NCBI GenBank assembly: GCA_016271365.2
Contig: CM057452.1
Span: forward strand, 1,241,703,001 to 1,241,767,000
Source: Neoceratodus forsteri
Lineage: Eukaryota > Chordata > Ceratodontiformes > Ceratodontidae
Direction: 5' to 3'
DNA length: 64,000 nucleotides
Part shown: positions 1 to 12,196 of the stretch, one piece after another
Numbering within the stretch: position 1 is the stretch's first letter
How the letters are laid out: the number at the start of each line of letters is the position of its first letter
Made by a program: the position numbers and the translations under genes
Notes under the pieces: generated by a model
The model's database searches: none
What the model saw: the letters and a program-made list of their open reading frames with translations, nothing else
Told to the model about the DNA's origin: nothing

Positions 1-299
1 AAAATCCCATGCTGAAAATTTGGTGAAAACATTCCCAAAAATGCCTGTGATATGCATCAAAGTTGAAAAAACCCTATTTATTCCATTACACAGCTTACCA
101 GCATTTCTTCAGTTCGTGGTTGGCTTTGAAGAGTGCAGACGTGTCCCGTCCACCGAAGATCATTGCGCCAGACTCTGGAGGTAATTATGAGTGAGGTGGG
201 TGGGCAGGGTGCTCAGAGGGTGGGCATGGGGGGGGTCAGGACAGTCAGAGAGGGACCATTTTTTTGCAGGTTATTTTTTTCGCAGATGATGCGGGACTT
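1..299. other. No recognised feature
   Basis: I see no gene, repeat family or RNA signature here. The short open frames near 133-336 show no domain and run into the repeat that follows. Confidence 0.4.
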
Positions 300-612
300 G
301 TGCCACACTGGGGTGGGCTCCCAGGTGGCAGCTTGAAGGTTGTTTGGAAGTAGAGCCGATGGGGATTGGCACCCCTGATCAGCCATACTCGACTGCTTAA
401 CACGCTGGGGTGGGTTCCAGCGCGTGGTACCCGTAGTCTGTTGGGGGGAACAGCAGAGCCGACTGAGATTGGGCACCCCCATTGGCCTTTACGGACTGTT
501 GCCACGCTGGGGTGGGCTCCCAGCATGGTACCTGGAACTCTGTTGGGGGGGCACAGCAAAGCCGACGGGGGATTGGGCACCCCCGTTGGCCATACAGTGT
601 GTGTGTGTGGGG
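300..612. repeat. Tandem repeat, period about 100 bp, three copies
   Basis: The motif ctggggtgggctcccag, or a close variant, recurs near 308, 405 and 506. Each copy is followed about 70 bp later by a form of attgggcacccccattggc. The spacing is 97-101 bp, and the array runs into a short GT/G-rich run near 598-616. Open frames on both strands here reflect the repeat and show no protein signature. Confidence 0.7.
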
Positions 613-2596
613 GGGGCACATGAGCACGCAATATGCTATCAACACTATCTTATCACTGCTCAATGAAGTGGGTCTTTCACTTTCAACTGTATGCCATTGC
701 ATTTTCAACTGCTGTCATAGACAGCTGCATCATTCATTGGTGAACTATGGCCGTATCTGCAAACACACTGACTGAATTGGAAGACAGGGTGCCACACCTA
801 CAAAAACTCGAATGATGGCACTATGTTTCTTGCACAGGCATGCAAGCAAACATAAAAATGGTGTTTCAGTAAGCATCCAGACAACTGCATAAAAAAAGAG
901 TAAATAAATAGCAATGTTAAACACAGCAGCATCCTCTATTGAACTGTACCTGTAGAGGGACTACTTTACAGCACAATGCATTGTTATTTTTTTTTTTACT
1001 AGTTTGAAATATTTTGTTACATTTTTAAAACATTTTATAAATGTTTTGCAAATAACCCATTTTATAAGTGCAATAATACCCTCCAGAATGGCCGGTATTC
1101 TGCTTTAGCAGACCTTCCAGGGGCTATAAGGCCCTCCACCTGTGGTATTGGGCCTCATTACGCCCCAGGGCAGTCTGATATAGAACAATACTGCCCACCC
1201 TGTTGGGTAGTATTGGTTACTGCTTGTCGCCTTGGGAGTGTGTTATTTATGTTCTTTGCTACTGTTGGAACAATGGAGAGGGATGGGATGTTGGGTTTGG
1301 GAGGGAACAGTATAGTAAGTGGCTCATGCTTGTTTTTCCAGATATCGAGGAACAGCACACTTATCTTGATGGGGGACCCAACACAACAGTGTTAATTTTA
1401 GCCATTGAGATAGGGTGGCTGAATTTTCTGGGGAGGGGGGATGTCAGGGGGAGAATAAAAGGGTTTTAAGGTTAATGTGGATAAGGGGAAATGTTATGTC
1501 TGTTCTACGATTGTTTTTACAAAAAAAGCTTCTGCAAGTTAATATAGTAATGTTACATTTTACAGTCTATCTGAATGCAGACAGCCATATTTTTCTTGCC
1601 TGTCCAAATGGCTTGAACACTTACAATCTGCTCATAGAACATTAATGGGTTAAAAACACATGGAAAAGACAAAAAATATATGCAGGGATAGGAGCATGCA
1701 TATGGATATACTATGTCTTCGGGAGGCACATGTGACCAACAAAAAAGGTGGGCATATAGGTTAGAATTGGGGAGGGGAATGGCATGGAGAGTATTTTACA
1801 TCAAAGCCCAGGGGGGCTGCTACATGGATCTGACCCTGCTCCCAGGCACAGTTACCAAAATGTGTATAGATCGGGGGGTAGAAGATTTGTTCTGGCACAG
1901 ATACAGCTAAACTTTTGGTGTATTGTTAGTGATAGTTCCATTATCGTCAAATATTGATATCACATAATTGTTAAATCATATGGCATGGAAATGGTTGTTT
2001 CTGAGGCTGTGGTTCCTCACTGTGATTCTGATTGTGTGAGGACACCATTTGGATAACCTCACACACAGGGAACAGCTATCTAGTGCCGAGGTTTAATAGG
2101 ATAATGAAAGATCACAAACTGATAGACCTTGAGGCACCTTAACCTCACTGGGCACACACATTATTCAAGGCCCACACTCATTTCCCACCTGGACATGGGT
2201 CCCATCTCCAGACATTTGTGTGCTAACTTGCACTTATCACCATGGGACTATATGACCTTCTATGGATCATCCCCAGTAGTGGTGACTTTGTCAGAGATAG
2301 ATCCAGGACTAGGTATGATCAGTTGAACTCAGCTATTAAAGAAACCAGTTTCACTATATAAACAGTACAGCATCAGATTAATGATTACTTAGTTAACCCA
2401 GTAGTATTGCCATACAGTAGAGAGGGTGAAGGTTTGCTGAAAGGTATATCTCATTTGCCAGCCACAAAAGAAACTAGATGATAAATATGTGTTGAGCTGG
2501 AAGAGAAATAACTAAAGTTGAAAACACATGGAGGCTCATTCTAGAGGATACAAACCTACAGCACCTAAATGGAATATAACCACAGGTTTAAACAGA
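613..2596. other. No recognised gene; one small hairpin
   Basis: This 2-kb stretch has only short, unmatched open frames. A hairpin with arms caatactgccca and tgggtagtattg lies at 1184-1213, within a segment (about 1080-1220) rich in short inverted pieces such as ggggctataaggccct. That segment may be a decayed DNA-transposon end, but I could not find a partner end. Confidence 0.35.
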
Positions 2597-2758
2597 GGCC
2601 CAGATATTCGTAAGGTCTGCGCCATGTGCAACAGGGTTGGCGACAAGTCCTACATTGCGCCATTCTATATTCAGCAGGAGGCAGTTGTGCATGAAACAGG
2701 TTGAGCAATGCAATGCAAATGAATGCATGCTCAACAGGAGGGGAGGAACTATGAGAAC

Positions 2759-2789
2759 TGCACAACCCGACATTCAGTCGGGTTGTGCA
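2759..2789. repeat. Perfect 13-bp-arm hairpin
   Basis: Arms tgcacaacccgac and gtcgggttgtgca surround a 5-nt loop. It lies near the left end of the larger inverted-repeat element. Confidence 0.85.
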
Positions 2790-2967
2790 GAGTTGCAGGC
2801 GCAACCCCCAACCCGCGCTTTCACAACTTTGAGCCAAAAAAGGATCGTGCTGAGGGTCACTTGACGGGTGAGCTGCTGTATTGCAGGTGCACAGCAGCTG
2901 CCACCCATAGCTGGCCCTCAACTCAGTCCCTGTGCCTCTCACCAGCCCGATTGTGATGGCAGAACAT

Positions 2968-3970
2968 GAAAAGAACCCCGCCCAAACATCTCCCTAATGC
3001 CAGATCGCGAGCAGAATGTGAAACAACCTCCAGTGCCCGATCGCTGGCAGAATGTTGGCACACCCTCACCATCTCCCAATTGCCCATCGCTGGCAGTATA
3101 CGATATCTCTCAACATTCTTCCGTTGTCGGGTAGAACGTGAACAGTCCTTTGTGTTGTACGAGACCACCCCAACCCGAATATCTCCCTGGTGGTCCAGTG
3201 GACCGTAATGCCCGATCGCTGGCAGAATGTCCAGGACAACTCAAACATCTCCCTGGTGTCTAGTGTCCCCCACGCATCCTACCTCCACGGCCTCCACCAC
3301 CCTCTCGCTGGCAGCCGGGCGGGCGGCAGGATCCCACCCGCCGCTTCCGCTGCCGCCGATGATCATGCACCGTAGCCGCACGCTCATGGGCAGAGCCAGA
3401 GCCACGGGCGCAGCCATTCCATACATGACAGTCCAGATTTGTGAATTATAAATCTGACTGTCATGGGGGATGGCTGAAGGTCCCATTGGCTCTAGCTCTG
3501 CACCATGGGCGGCAGCCCCACCGGACAGTCAGTCAGCGGGGGCGGGCAGCAGGCGAGTGGGATGCTGCCGCCCGCCAGCTGCCGGGTGGGGTCGGTGGGT
3601 GGGGTGGGGGGACACTAGACAACAGGGAGATGTTTGGGGGTTGTCACTGGACATTCTGCCTGCGATCGGGCATTACAGTCCACTGACCACCAGGAGATAT
3701 TCGCTGGGGGGTCTTTACATTCTGCCCGCGATCGGGCACTGGGGGTTGTTTCATCGCTCTGCCCATGATCGGGCATTGGAGATGTTTGGGGGAGTTTATT
3801 ATACATTCTTGCCGCGCGATCGGGCACTGGGGGTTGTTTCATGCTCTGCCTGCGATCAGGCATTGGGAGATGTTTGTGGGGGTTGTTTCACTGCCTGCCC
3901 GCGATTGGGCATTGGGAGATGTTTGGGCGGGGGGTTGTTTCATGTTCTGCCCATGATCGGACTGCAGGGA
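2968..3970. repeat. About 1-kb imperfect palindrome
   Basis: The centre is near 3445, between catgacagtccagattt (3424-3440) and aaatctgactgtcatg (3450-3465). The left arm reads cccgatcgctggcagaatgt, acatctccctggtg, tctagtgtccccc. The right arm carries the reverse complement of the same blocks in mirrored order. Each outer arm is itself made of short units (gcccgatcg...ggcagaatgt, roughly every 35-60 bp; clearest at 3660-3960). The centre is GC-rich. Confidence 0.8.
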
Positions 3971-4051
3971 GTGTCAGTCCCCGATGGCTGCTGCCTGGCA
4001 GGGCGGCCAGGCGCAAGTCCTCGGGGATCGGCGCACCTACATGCTAATGGA

Positions 4052-4299
4052 ATGCAAATGGGGCCATAATCAGATGCAAATGGCCCCCTGCGCCTTGCAT
4101 GAATTATGGCCCCATTTGCATGTCACCTTTTGAATATCGGAAATTTGCGCATGGCGCAATGGTACTTGCGCCACCGCAAGTTTAATGCTCAACTCTGACA
4201 ACTTGCGGTGGCGCAAGTTCCACTGCGCCATGCACAGTGGCTGTGGCTGGGGGGTGATATTCAAAGGAGTTGCTCAATAGCGCAACTCCTTTGAATATC
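4052..4299. repeat. Three consecutive hairpins
   Basis: Hairpin one, 4052-4121, has arms atgcaaatggggccataat and attatggccccatttgcat. Hairpin two, 4149-4233, pairs gcatggcgca and cttgcgccaccgcaag with their inverted copies. Hairpin three, 4256-4299, pairs gatattcaaaggagttg with caactcctttgaatatc. They look like adjacent or nested small inverted-repeat elements. Confidence 0.8.
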
Positions 4300-4578
4300 G
4301 CCCCGGCCACACCCCTGCGCAACTATTTTGAGCAGTGCAAGGGCTTGCGCCTCAGAATGGTGCAGTTTGAATATCCGGGCCAAAGAGCCATATTTCTCAT
4401 GAGGGCAGACAACTATTTTAATGGAGATGCTGGGGAGAAGTGGTTATCAGCAGGGAGGGGGCAAATAATTGCTCAGATACAGGCAAGCGATGGTAGTCTA
4501 AAATTTGGGAATGAGGAAATTGAAGAATGTTTTAGACCATTTTTACATAGAAACATAGAAATTGTTGGCAGAGAATGA

Positions 4579-4812
4579 CTGTTTTATTTATTTATTTATT
4601 TATTTATTTATGTCTTTGGTAACTGGATAAGGCCCACTAGGCACAAGTGCCTGTTTTCAGGGGCGACCTGGGAGCACTGGGTGGTTAAGTGACTTGCTCA
4701 GCATCACACAGAATGCAAATGGAGGTTATAAGAATCAAACAAAGGTCTGGTCTGCTGGATGTACCAAGCTTATTCACTGCTCATTACTGTAACTTCTAGG
4801 CTATACTGCCAG
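4579..4812 (-). mobile_element. CORE-type tRNA-derived SINE, copy 1
   Basis: On the minus strand a tRNA-like head (about 4812-4720) with a B-box-like agttacag...tttgattctta region is followed by the CORE-like segment ctgtgtgatgctgagcaagt cacttaacc (about 4715-4685), which resembles the middle of mammalian MIR. A tail follows, ...cctagtgggccttatcc..., ending in an (aaat)n run. It sits between CR1 3'-UTR sequence on one side and the CR1 terminal tctatgtttctatg motif on the other, so it inserted into the CR1 tail. A second copy in the window is at 51434-51651 on the plus strand. Confidence 0.8.
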
Positions 4813-6666
4813 CCCATCTGTGCTGGGCCCATCCAGTCTTCCCGTAGTCCATATACCATGTATGCAGACACTGACCCTATATGATCAATGGCTTTTCATC
4901 ACTTTCTCTCCACTCAAGATTCCCTTGTGCCTGTCCCAGGCATGTTTAAACCCCTCCACTGTGCTTGCCCCCACTACCTCTGGTGGCAGATTATTCCAAA
5001 TGTCAACCACCCTCTCTGTGTAGAAAAACCTCTTCACATTACCTCTTAATCTAACCCCCAATTTCATATTATGCCCCCTTGTTCTAGTACTTTTTCTACC
5101 TTGAAAAAGGTCCCCCCATACCCTGTTTATGTCCTTGAGGTACTTGAAAGTTTCAATCATGTCCCCCTCTCCCTTCTTTCCTCCCGTGAGTACATATTGA
5201 GGTCCCTTAGTCTTTCCTCATATGTTTTGTTGTGCAAGCCTTGCACCCTCCCTTCTCTGGATAGTCTCTCCTTGTCTACGTCCTTGCTCAGGTGTAGCCT
5301 CCAGAATTGCACACAGTAGTACAGGTGAAGCCTTACCAATGTTTTATACAATGGAATCACCACCTCACACTTCCTGCTAGTGATACTCCTGCCTATGCAC
5401 CCTAACATGCCACTGGTTCTCCCCACAACCTTTGCACACTGTTTTGATACCTTAAGGTTAACAGAGATGATAGCCCCTAGGTCCTTTTCCCCCTTGGTAA
5501 CAGTCAGCACCTCCTCCCCACCCTGAAGCTTTCCCCAGGGTTCCCTCTTCCCAGATGCATTATTTTGCACTTCTTTGCATTGAACCTCAGTTGCCACACC
5601 TCCAACCATCTCTCAAGCATCTCCAGGTCCCTCTTCATTTTCTGCATCCCTTCTGGAGTATCCACCATGTTGCAGATCTTGGTGTCATTTGCTAATAGGC
5701 AGACCTTTCCTTTCAGTCCCTCTGCAATTTCACTAATTAAGACATTGAGCAATACTGGTCCTAGTACTGATCCCTGTGGTACTCCGCTGGTCACCCCCTC
5801 TCCCCCTGGATTGGATCCCATTTACCACCACCGTCTGCCTCCTGTCTTGTCAGCCAGTTATTAACACAGTGTATCACCTTTTGTCCCATGTCCAGGCTAC
5901 TTATCTTGTTGACCAGCTTTTTATGTGGGACGGTTTTGAAGGCTTTGTTGAAATCCAGGTAGACGACTTCTACCTCCCTCCCTCCCTGGTTAACTTCCTT
6001 AGTCACGTGATCAAAAAAATCTATTAGGTTCATTTGACATGACCTTCCGGCCGTGAATCCATGTTGCCTCAGATCCTGGGCACCCCTGGCTTCCAGGTGT
6101 GCAATTATCCTTTAATTCAGCAGTGTCTCCATGATCTTCCCCACCACTGAGGTGAGGCTGACTGGCCTGTAGTTCCCTGCCTTTTCCCTACTGCTGCTTT
6201 TGTGTAGTGGGACTACATGTGCTCTCCTCCAGTACTCTGGGACCACTCCCGTGTTGAGTGACTCTGTAAACAGGACTGCCAGGGGTGCTGCTAGTTCCCT
6301 TCGAGGCTGCCTTAAAATTCTCGGGTGTATGCCGTCTGGCCTCATGGCTTTATCCACTTTCAGCTTTGTGAGTTCTTCCAGAACTCTCTCCATTGTGAAT
6401 GGACTGGTGTCCACTCCCCCCCCATTGCCTCTACTCCCCAACTGTGGTCCTTGACCTGCCGCCTCCTTAGTGAATACTGAGCAGAAGTACTTATTCAGTA
6501 TTTCTGTCTTGTCAAGATCCCCCTCCTTACATTCTCCATCCTGTTTGAGCCTTACAATCCCCCCCATTTTTCTTCTTTTGCTGGTGTACCTATAGAATGT
6601 CTTGGCCCCTTTTTTCAGCCCTTGCCAAGCCCTCCTCTGTCTGCACCTTAGCTCTCCTAACAGCTA

Positions 6667-9165
6667 TCCTTAATAATAATAATAATAATAATAATAACTT
6701 TATTTATTTAGCGCCTTTCAGAAACCAAGGCGCTGTACAAATAGAGCATAAAATCAAAATATACAAATAAAATAGACAATACAAAACAGCTTCAATCAGT
6801 AAAAGCCTTGTTCCATAAAAAAGTCTTAAAATCCCGCTTAAAAACTTCTACGGTAGCGCATTCTCTAAGCCGGCAAGGCAGAGAGTTCCAGATGGTAGGG
6901 GCCATGAAACCAAAGGCCCTAGCCCCAGAGGACTTCAGTATAACCCTTGAAACCTCTAGCAACTCCTCATCGGCTGAACGGAGCTGTCGCAAAGGGCGGT
7001 AAGGAACCAGAAGCTCTTTCAAGTAATCAGGGCCGAGTCCATGCAGGGCTTTGAAGGTCAAAAGACCTACTTTAAAGGTGATCCGCCACTGTATAGGCAG
7101 CCAGTGCAGATCGCGCAGCACAGGGGTGATATGTGTCCTTCTAGTCACCCCCGTCATTAATCTTGCAGCAGCGTTCTGCACTAGCTGCAAGCGGTGGATA
7201 TCAACCTCAGGAAGCCCCAAGTAAAGGGAGTTGCAGTAGTCAAGGTGAGATGTCACAAAGGCATGGACCAACACGGGTAAATCGCTGGACGGAACGAGGT
7301 GTTTCACCCTGGCAATATTCCTAAGATGGTAAAATGTGGACTTAACGACAGCTGACACCTGATGACAAAGGGTCAGCCCGTCGTCAAGTACCACACCCAG
7401 GTTATGCACCCATTCAGAGGAAAAGATCAGATCCCCCCCAGCAATACGCCAGAGGGCTGACCAGACCCCAACCCACCTGTCCCATGCCCCGGATCCACAA
7501 CCAAAACCTCAGTCTTACCGGCGTTCAACTTTAACCAGTTCGCATTCATCCAGTCATGGATTTCAGCGAGGCAGCTATTAAATTCCGAGAGAGCACTAAC
7601 CTGGTCAGGGGCAAAAGACAGGTAGAGCTGGGTATCATCAGCATAGCAGTGAAACCTCAGCCCATACCTTCTTACAATGTCTCCGAGGGGCAGCATATAC
7701 ACTGCAAACAACATGGGGGAAAGCACCGAACCCTGGGGAACACCACAATGCAGAGGGAAAGGGTCAGAAGAAAAAATCCCCGACACAACTCTCTGCATTC
7801 TCCCTGATAAAAAAGATGAAAACCATCTGAGCACTGTACAAGACAGGCCACAGATGTACTCCAGGCGTTCGAGCAAAACCCCATGGTCTACAGTGTCAAA
7901 GGCTGAAGAGAGATCAAGGAGGACCAAGATAGAACGGCTCCTCTGATCTCTCGCCATCAGGAGATCATTGAGCACCCGAACCAGAGCAGTCTTGGTACTA
8001 TGCCTCTTACGAAAACCAGACTGGAGAGGTTCATAGATACTATGGATGGTCAAATGGTCATCCAGCTGGTTTGCCACTACCTTCTCAATAACCTTCCTGA
8101 TAAAGGGAAGGTTTGAGATTGGTCTGTAGTTGGAAAAAACATCTTGTTCCAAAGAAGCCTTCTTCAAAAGGGGAGTCACCACAGCTTCCTTTAGGGAGCT
8201 AGGGAACTCACCCAATTCTAGGGAGCACCAGATTATTTGAACCAGAAACGGGCCAACGATCTCAATACAACCCAAAATTAGGGAGTTAGGGCCCGGATCT
8301 AAACTACAGCACGAAGGGCGCATACCCTGGATGATCCACATAATATCCCTGAACGTCGGCAGGTCAAAGGAATGCCAGGAGACAGAGGGTTTCATGGCCG
8401 AACGCCGACCAAAAGCTTCCCCCTTAGAGTGTGTTGGCTGGATCTCGGATCTGATGTCGGCAACCTTATTCACAAAGAATTGAGTGATCTCTTCACACTC
8501 CTTCTGTGAAAAAGCTTGACGGAGCTGGAGACAGGCTGGGTTGCACAGCCTGTCCACAGTTCTGAAGAGCTGAGCCAGTCGATTCTGAGTGACAGAGATC
8601 TCCCTGGACAGGAATTCTGCCTTCTTATGGGAGATCTCTGATTGGTAGAGCTGATAATGCTCCTCCAAACTAAGGCGGTCGGCATCCAGAGCAGATTTCC
8701 TCCAACGACGCTCTAACCGTCGACCCACACGTCGCAACTCCCTCAAGGACCCATCAAACCATGGGGCCCGAGGGTGAAGAGAGAGGGGACGAACACGGAT
8801 AGGAGCAATTACGTCCAGGGCCAAGGAAATGGCCTGATTATAAGCCAAGACCATAGCCTCTGGACCCATGCTGGCAATCGGAAACTCTGAGAGGGACAAC
8901 ACCGCCATCAGGTCTTCAGGGCACACATCCCGTAATGGGCGGTATTGAACCATCTCCACAGGGGCAGACCTACGAAGGGGAGCAAAAAAGTTGAAGCTCA
9001 CGGTGTAATGATCAGACCCAACTGACAGGTTCCACCACCAAATCAGAGGCCTCAATCCCCAGGAGAAAAACTAAATCCAAGGCGTGAGCGTGATTATGCG
9101 TAGCCGAGGAAACAATCTGTGTAAGGCCCAGTGATGACATCAACTGGAGGAAGTGCTTGCCTTGC
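6667..9165 (-). mobile_element. L2-type LINE inserted in the CR1, 5'-truncated
   Basis: The 3' end lies at a (taa)n run (6671-6698) preceded, on the minus strand, by gcgccttggtttctgaaagg cgctaaataaa-type sequence, which is typical of L2 termini. The coding region extends from the endonuclease C-terminal part (ALDLVF, SDHYTVSF near 9100-8990) through the reverse transcriptase to the C-terminus. The L2 ends abruptly near 9165, where CR1 linker coding resumes. The coding region is much better preserved than that of the plus-strand L2 at 9838-12196. Confidence 0.85.
6792..9165 (-). pseudogene. L2 ORF2, reverse transcriptase nearly open
   Basis: Two long frames, 9055-7427 (542 codons) and 7409-6792 (205 codons), are separated by one break near 7410-7426. 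Visible landmarks: endonuclease end GSDHYTVSF; RT fingers VVTPLLKK and NYRPISNLPF; LLDLSSAFDTVDH; CGVPQGSVLSPMLF; catalytic CYADDTQLYLS (about 7650-7630); WLKLNAGKTEVL; then after the break the thumb and C-terminal region HNLGVVLD, LDYCNSLY, LHWLPI and IWNSLP. The YADD motif is intact. The N-terminal endonuclease is missing because the copy is 5'-truncated. Only one clear frame break over about 2.3 kb makes this the best-preserved coding region in the window, but it is not a complete gene. Confidence 0.9.
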
Positions 9166-9837
9166 CACCCTTAGACATGAAAGGTACAACTCCCACTCCT
9201 CCTCCTCCCTTTGGGACCCCTTAAACTTCTTGAAACTTAGTCTTTTAGCCCTTACATTATCCCCCTCAGCTTTTGAGAATCATAGTTGTTCTTTCTTCTT
9301 CTGCCTTTGGCCACTATCCTAATGCATTAGTTTGTTACCTCCACTATGGCTCCTTTCAGTTTCTCCCATTGTTCCTCCACCCCCTCTATTACCTCTCTCT
9401 CTCTTTCCCAGGACTTCTCTTATACATCTAGCCATTTCAGTGAAATACACCTTCCTGAAATCCAGTACTTTTGCCCTGTATGGAATAACTGAGTCCCTGT
9501 CTCCATGCTAAACCATGCCATGTGGTGGTAGCCGGACTCTAGCTGCCCTTCCACCTGTACTCCTTTGAGTCTCTTCCCATTAGTCCACACCAGGTCCAGA
9601 ATCAACTTGTCCCTGGTTGACTCATGCACCAGCTGCCTGAGACCAACCCCTTGCAGGTATTCTAGGATGGCTGTGCTTCTGGCTGAAGCCGGCATCTGGG
9701 TGGTTCAATCCATGTCTGGCATATTGAAATCACCCAGTAGTAGGATTTCACCTTTTGCTGCCATGTCGTGTATGTCCTCCACTAGTTCCCTAATTCCTCC
9801 CTCTGACCCACCAGCATGGTCACACACTCGATCTGGT

Positions 9838-12196
9838 GTTCTAGCTGGGTCTTGAGGTTGATAACCTCAAGATTGATCAGGTCTCTTGGTCTGATCACTG
9901 CACCATGGGGTTCATGTTTGGGACCCCCCCCCAAAAGTCCCTCCCCTGTGGAGATGGTCAGCTACTGCCCTTTAAGGGGTTTTCACCCAGAGGCACTATC
10001 GGCATTGGCTGACCTATCTAGAGTTGATGCAGCATGTGCGATTGGTACTGTTGAGGTGGTGGCCACTAACAATAGGGTGGTATCCAATGAACTGGATGTC
10101 ATCGCTCCAGTTCATATATGACTCAGATCCTCTCACTTAAGATCCCCTTGGTTTGACAGGGATCTTAAGACAATGAAGAGCAAGGGTCGGAAGTTGGAGC
10201 TTTGCTTGTAAAAGACTCAATTGGAGGCTGACAAACTGGCACTGCCCGCTCACTACGGTGAGTACCAATGGCTGATTTCCTGTAAGAAGGCAGAATTCCT
10301 GTCCAGAGAAATTGCTGCAGAGAGAATCTGACCTTCTCAGCTTTTTCAGACTTTGGATAGGCTCCTCTATCCTGCCTCTTTACAGCCGAGAAAGATTTTT
10401 TCATCACTTTTTGTGAAGAGTTTGCTCTGATTTTTTCTGACAGAGTGTCGACTATCCAGTCGGGGATTCCGCTATGGAGGCTATCCCCTTGCAGTAGCTG
10501 GTCCAGGAGGAACAGAGACACTCCACCTGTCTGGGAGGAGTTTAGGCTGGTGGAGGTGTCTGAAATTACTGTAGTGATCTTAGAGCTGAAACACACATAT
10601 TGTGAACTGGACCCAGCCCCAACACGATTCTTAATGGGATGTGCCAAGGCTGTTGGCCCAGTGTTCACTAGGATTGCCAGGTGTTCAATAGCATAGGAGG
10701 TGTTCCCAGTGGCTTTAAAAGAAGCACTGGTGAGACCCCTCCTTAAGAAACCTTCCTTCAACCCAGATGTCCTGGTGAATTATTGTCCTGTCTCCAACCT
10801 GCCTTTTTTGAGCAAGGTTGTTGAGATACTTGTGGCACTATAGCTTGAGGATTGCCTCATGTCTTTTGACATCTATGAACCATTCCAGCTGAGTTTTCAG
10901 GCCAGACATAGCAAGGAAACAGCTCTAGTGAAAGTGCATAATGATCTCCTCAGGGCTAGAGACAGATGAGACAAGTCAGTTGTCTGATAGGGTGCAGGGG
11001 GTGGTGATGGGGAATTTCTCCTCCTCCCCAATGCTCCTATCATGTGGAGTACCACAGGACTCGATCTTGTTGCCGATGCTGTTTGCAGTGTATATGTTGC
11101 CCCTGGGAGAGATCAGTCGGCAATACAGCTTGGAGTTTCACTGCTATTCAGATGACACACACCTGTATTTGTCATTTGCACCCAGACTATCTGGTGCTGT
11201 CGATGTGCTTAACCGCTGCCTGGCTATAATCAATAACTGGATGGCTTCAGCTGGCTGAGACTAAATACAGATAAGACAGAGGTGCTAGTGGTTGAGCCAG
11301 GTCGTGGGCATGATGGGTTGCCACCTGGAGCTATCATAGGTCTTTTCCTGGGGCCTGTTACATTGGTGGCTTCTCCAAGGGTGCGTAATCTGGGTGTGAT
11401 CCTGGATACCTGGCTGAGCTTTGAAGATCAGGTATCATCTGTAGTTAAAAGTGTTTTTTACCACTTGCAGAACATCACCAGGATTAAGCCCCTCATTTCG
11501 CCAGAGGATCTGCCAACTCTAGTACATGCCTTTGTCACCTCTAGGCTTGATTACAGCAACTCTCTATATTTTGGGATCATGGGAGGGACCCTCTGCAGAC
11601 TGCAGCTAGTGTAGAACATGGTGGCCTGGTTGCTGACAGGCCTGTCTAGATGCTGCCATGTAACCTTGTCCTGTGTGCTCTGCACTGGCTGCCTGTCAGG
11701 TGGAGGCTCCTTTTCAAGGTTGGCTTGCTCACCTATAAGGCCCTATATGGATTGGGTCCTGGCTACTTGTCGGAGCTCCTGACACCTGTGACCTGTGCTT
11801 GCTTCCTCAGCTCCTCTTCAAGGGGTCTCCTGGACATTCCTAGGGTTCAGCGCAAGACATTGTGTGACCTTGCCTTCAGTGTCACTGGACCAACCCTGTG
11901 GAACTCGCGTCCATCTGCAGTCCAGGAGGCCCCCTTGGTTGGTGTTTTCAAGCTAAGCCTGAATGCCCACCTCTTAAGCCTGGCCTTCATGGATTGATCT
12001 TCTAGCCCAATCTAGCCTAATTATTTAAAGACTGTCTTCAAGCTGTAATTCTGAACAATTCTGAATTTTATTGATCCTGAATTTTTTTTATTCTGAAAAT
12101 TGTATTATGTTTAATCTGTTGTCTTTTCTTTGACGTATTTTGTTAGGCACCCAGAGCACCAGGGAATGGGTGCCCTATAAATAAAACTTGCCTTGC
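9838..12196 (+). mobile_element. L2-type LINE inserted in the CR1 endonuclease, plus strand
   Basis: The copy is 5'-truncated in the endonuclease (SDHCTMGF, about 9895) and ends at a typical L2 terminus, gggtgccctataaataaaac (about 12168-12187). The CR1 endonuclease is interrupted exactly here: GVIYRPP lies on the 12.2-kb side and GDFNMPD on the 9.7-kb side. It differs strongly from the L2 at 6667-9165 and is more decayed, so the two L2 insertions probably come from different subfamilies or times. Confidence 0.85.
9880..11997 (+). pseudogene. L2 ORF2, fragmented
   Basis: Broken frames give RT and C-terminal landmarks in order: LVRPLLKK (about 10730), LSCGVPQDSILLPMLF (about 11040), FHCYSDDTHLYLSF (about 11140; the YADD site reads YSDD), LNTDKTEVLVVEPG (about 11260), VRNLGVILD (about 11385), LDYSNSLYFG (about 11550), LHWLPVRWRL (about 11690), GPTLWNSRPSA (about 11890). 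Frames change between these blocks and stops occur, for example near 11250 and 11615. Not functional. Confidence 0.88.

Larger units (their letters stand above)
2597..4381. mobile_element. Foldback or MITE-like DNA element with terminal inverted repeats
   Basis: The segment begins with ggcccagatattc (2597-2609) and ends with gaatatccgggcc (4369-4381), which are inverted copies differing at one base. The interior is almost entirely inverted-repeat DNA: a 13-bp-arm hairpin at 2759-2789, a 1-kb palindrome at about 2968-3970, and three further hairpins at 4052-4299. The motif gatattcaaa/tttgaatatc recurs near 4131, 4256 and 4291, so several related small elements may be nested here. No transposase frame is visible. 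A non-autonomous cut-and-paste element is the simplest reading. I could not establish the target-site duplication or the superfamily. Confidence 0.6.

Noticed and set aside
3290..3620. CpG-island promoter
   Set aside because: The GC-rich segment is the centre of the palindrome; no gene or TATA-less promoter pattern lies next to it.
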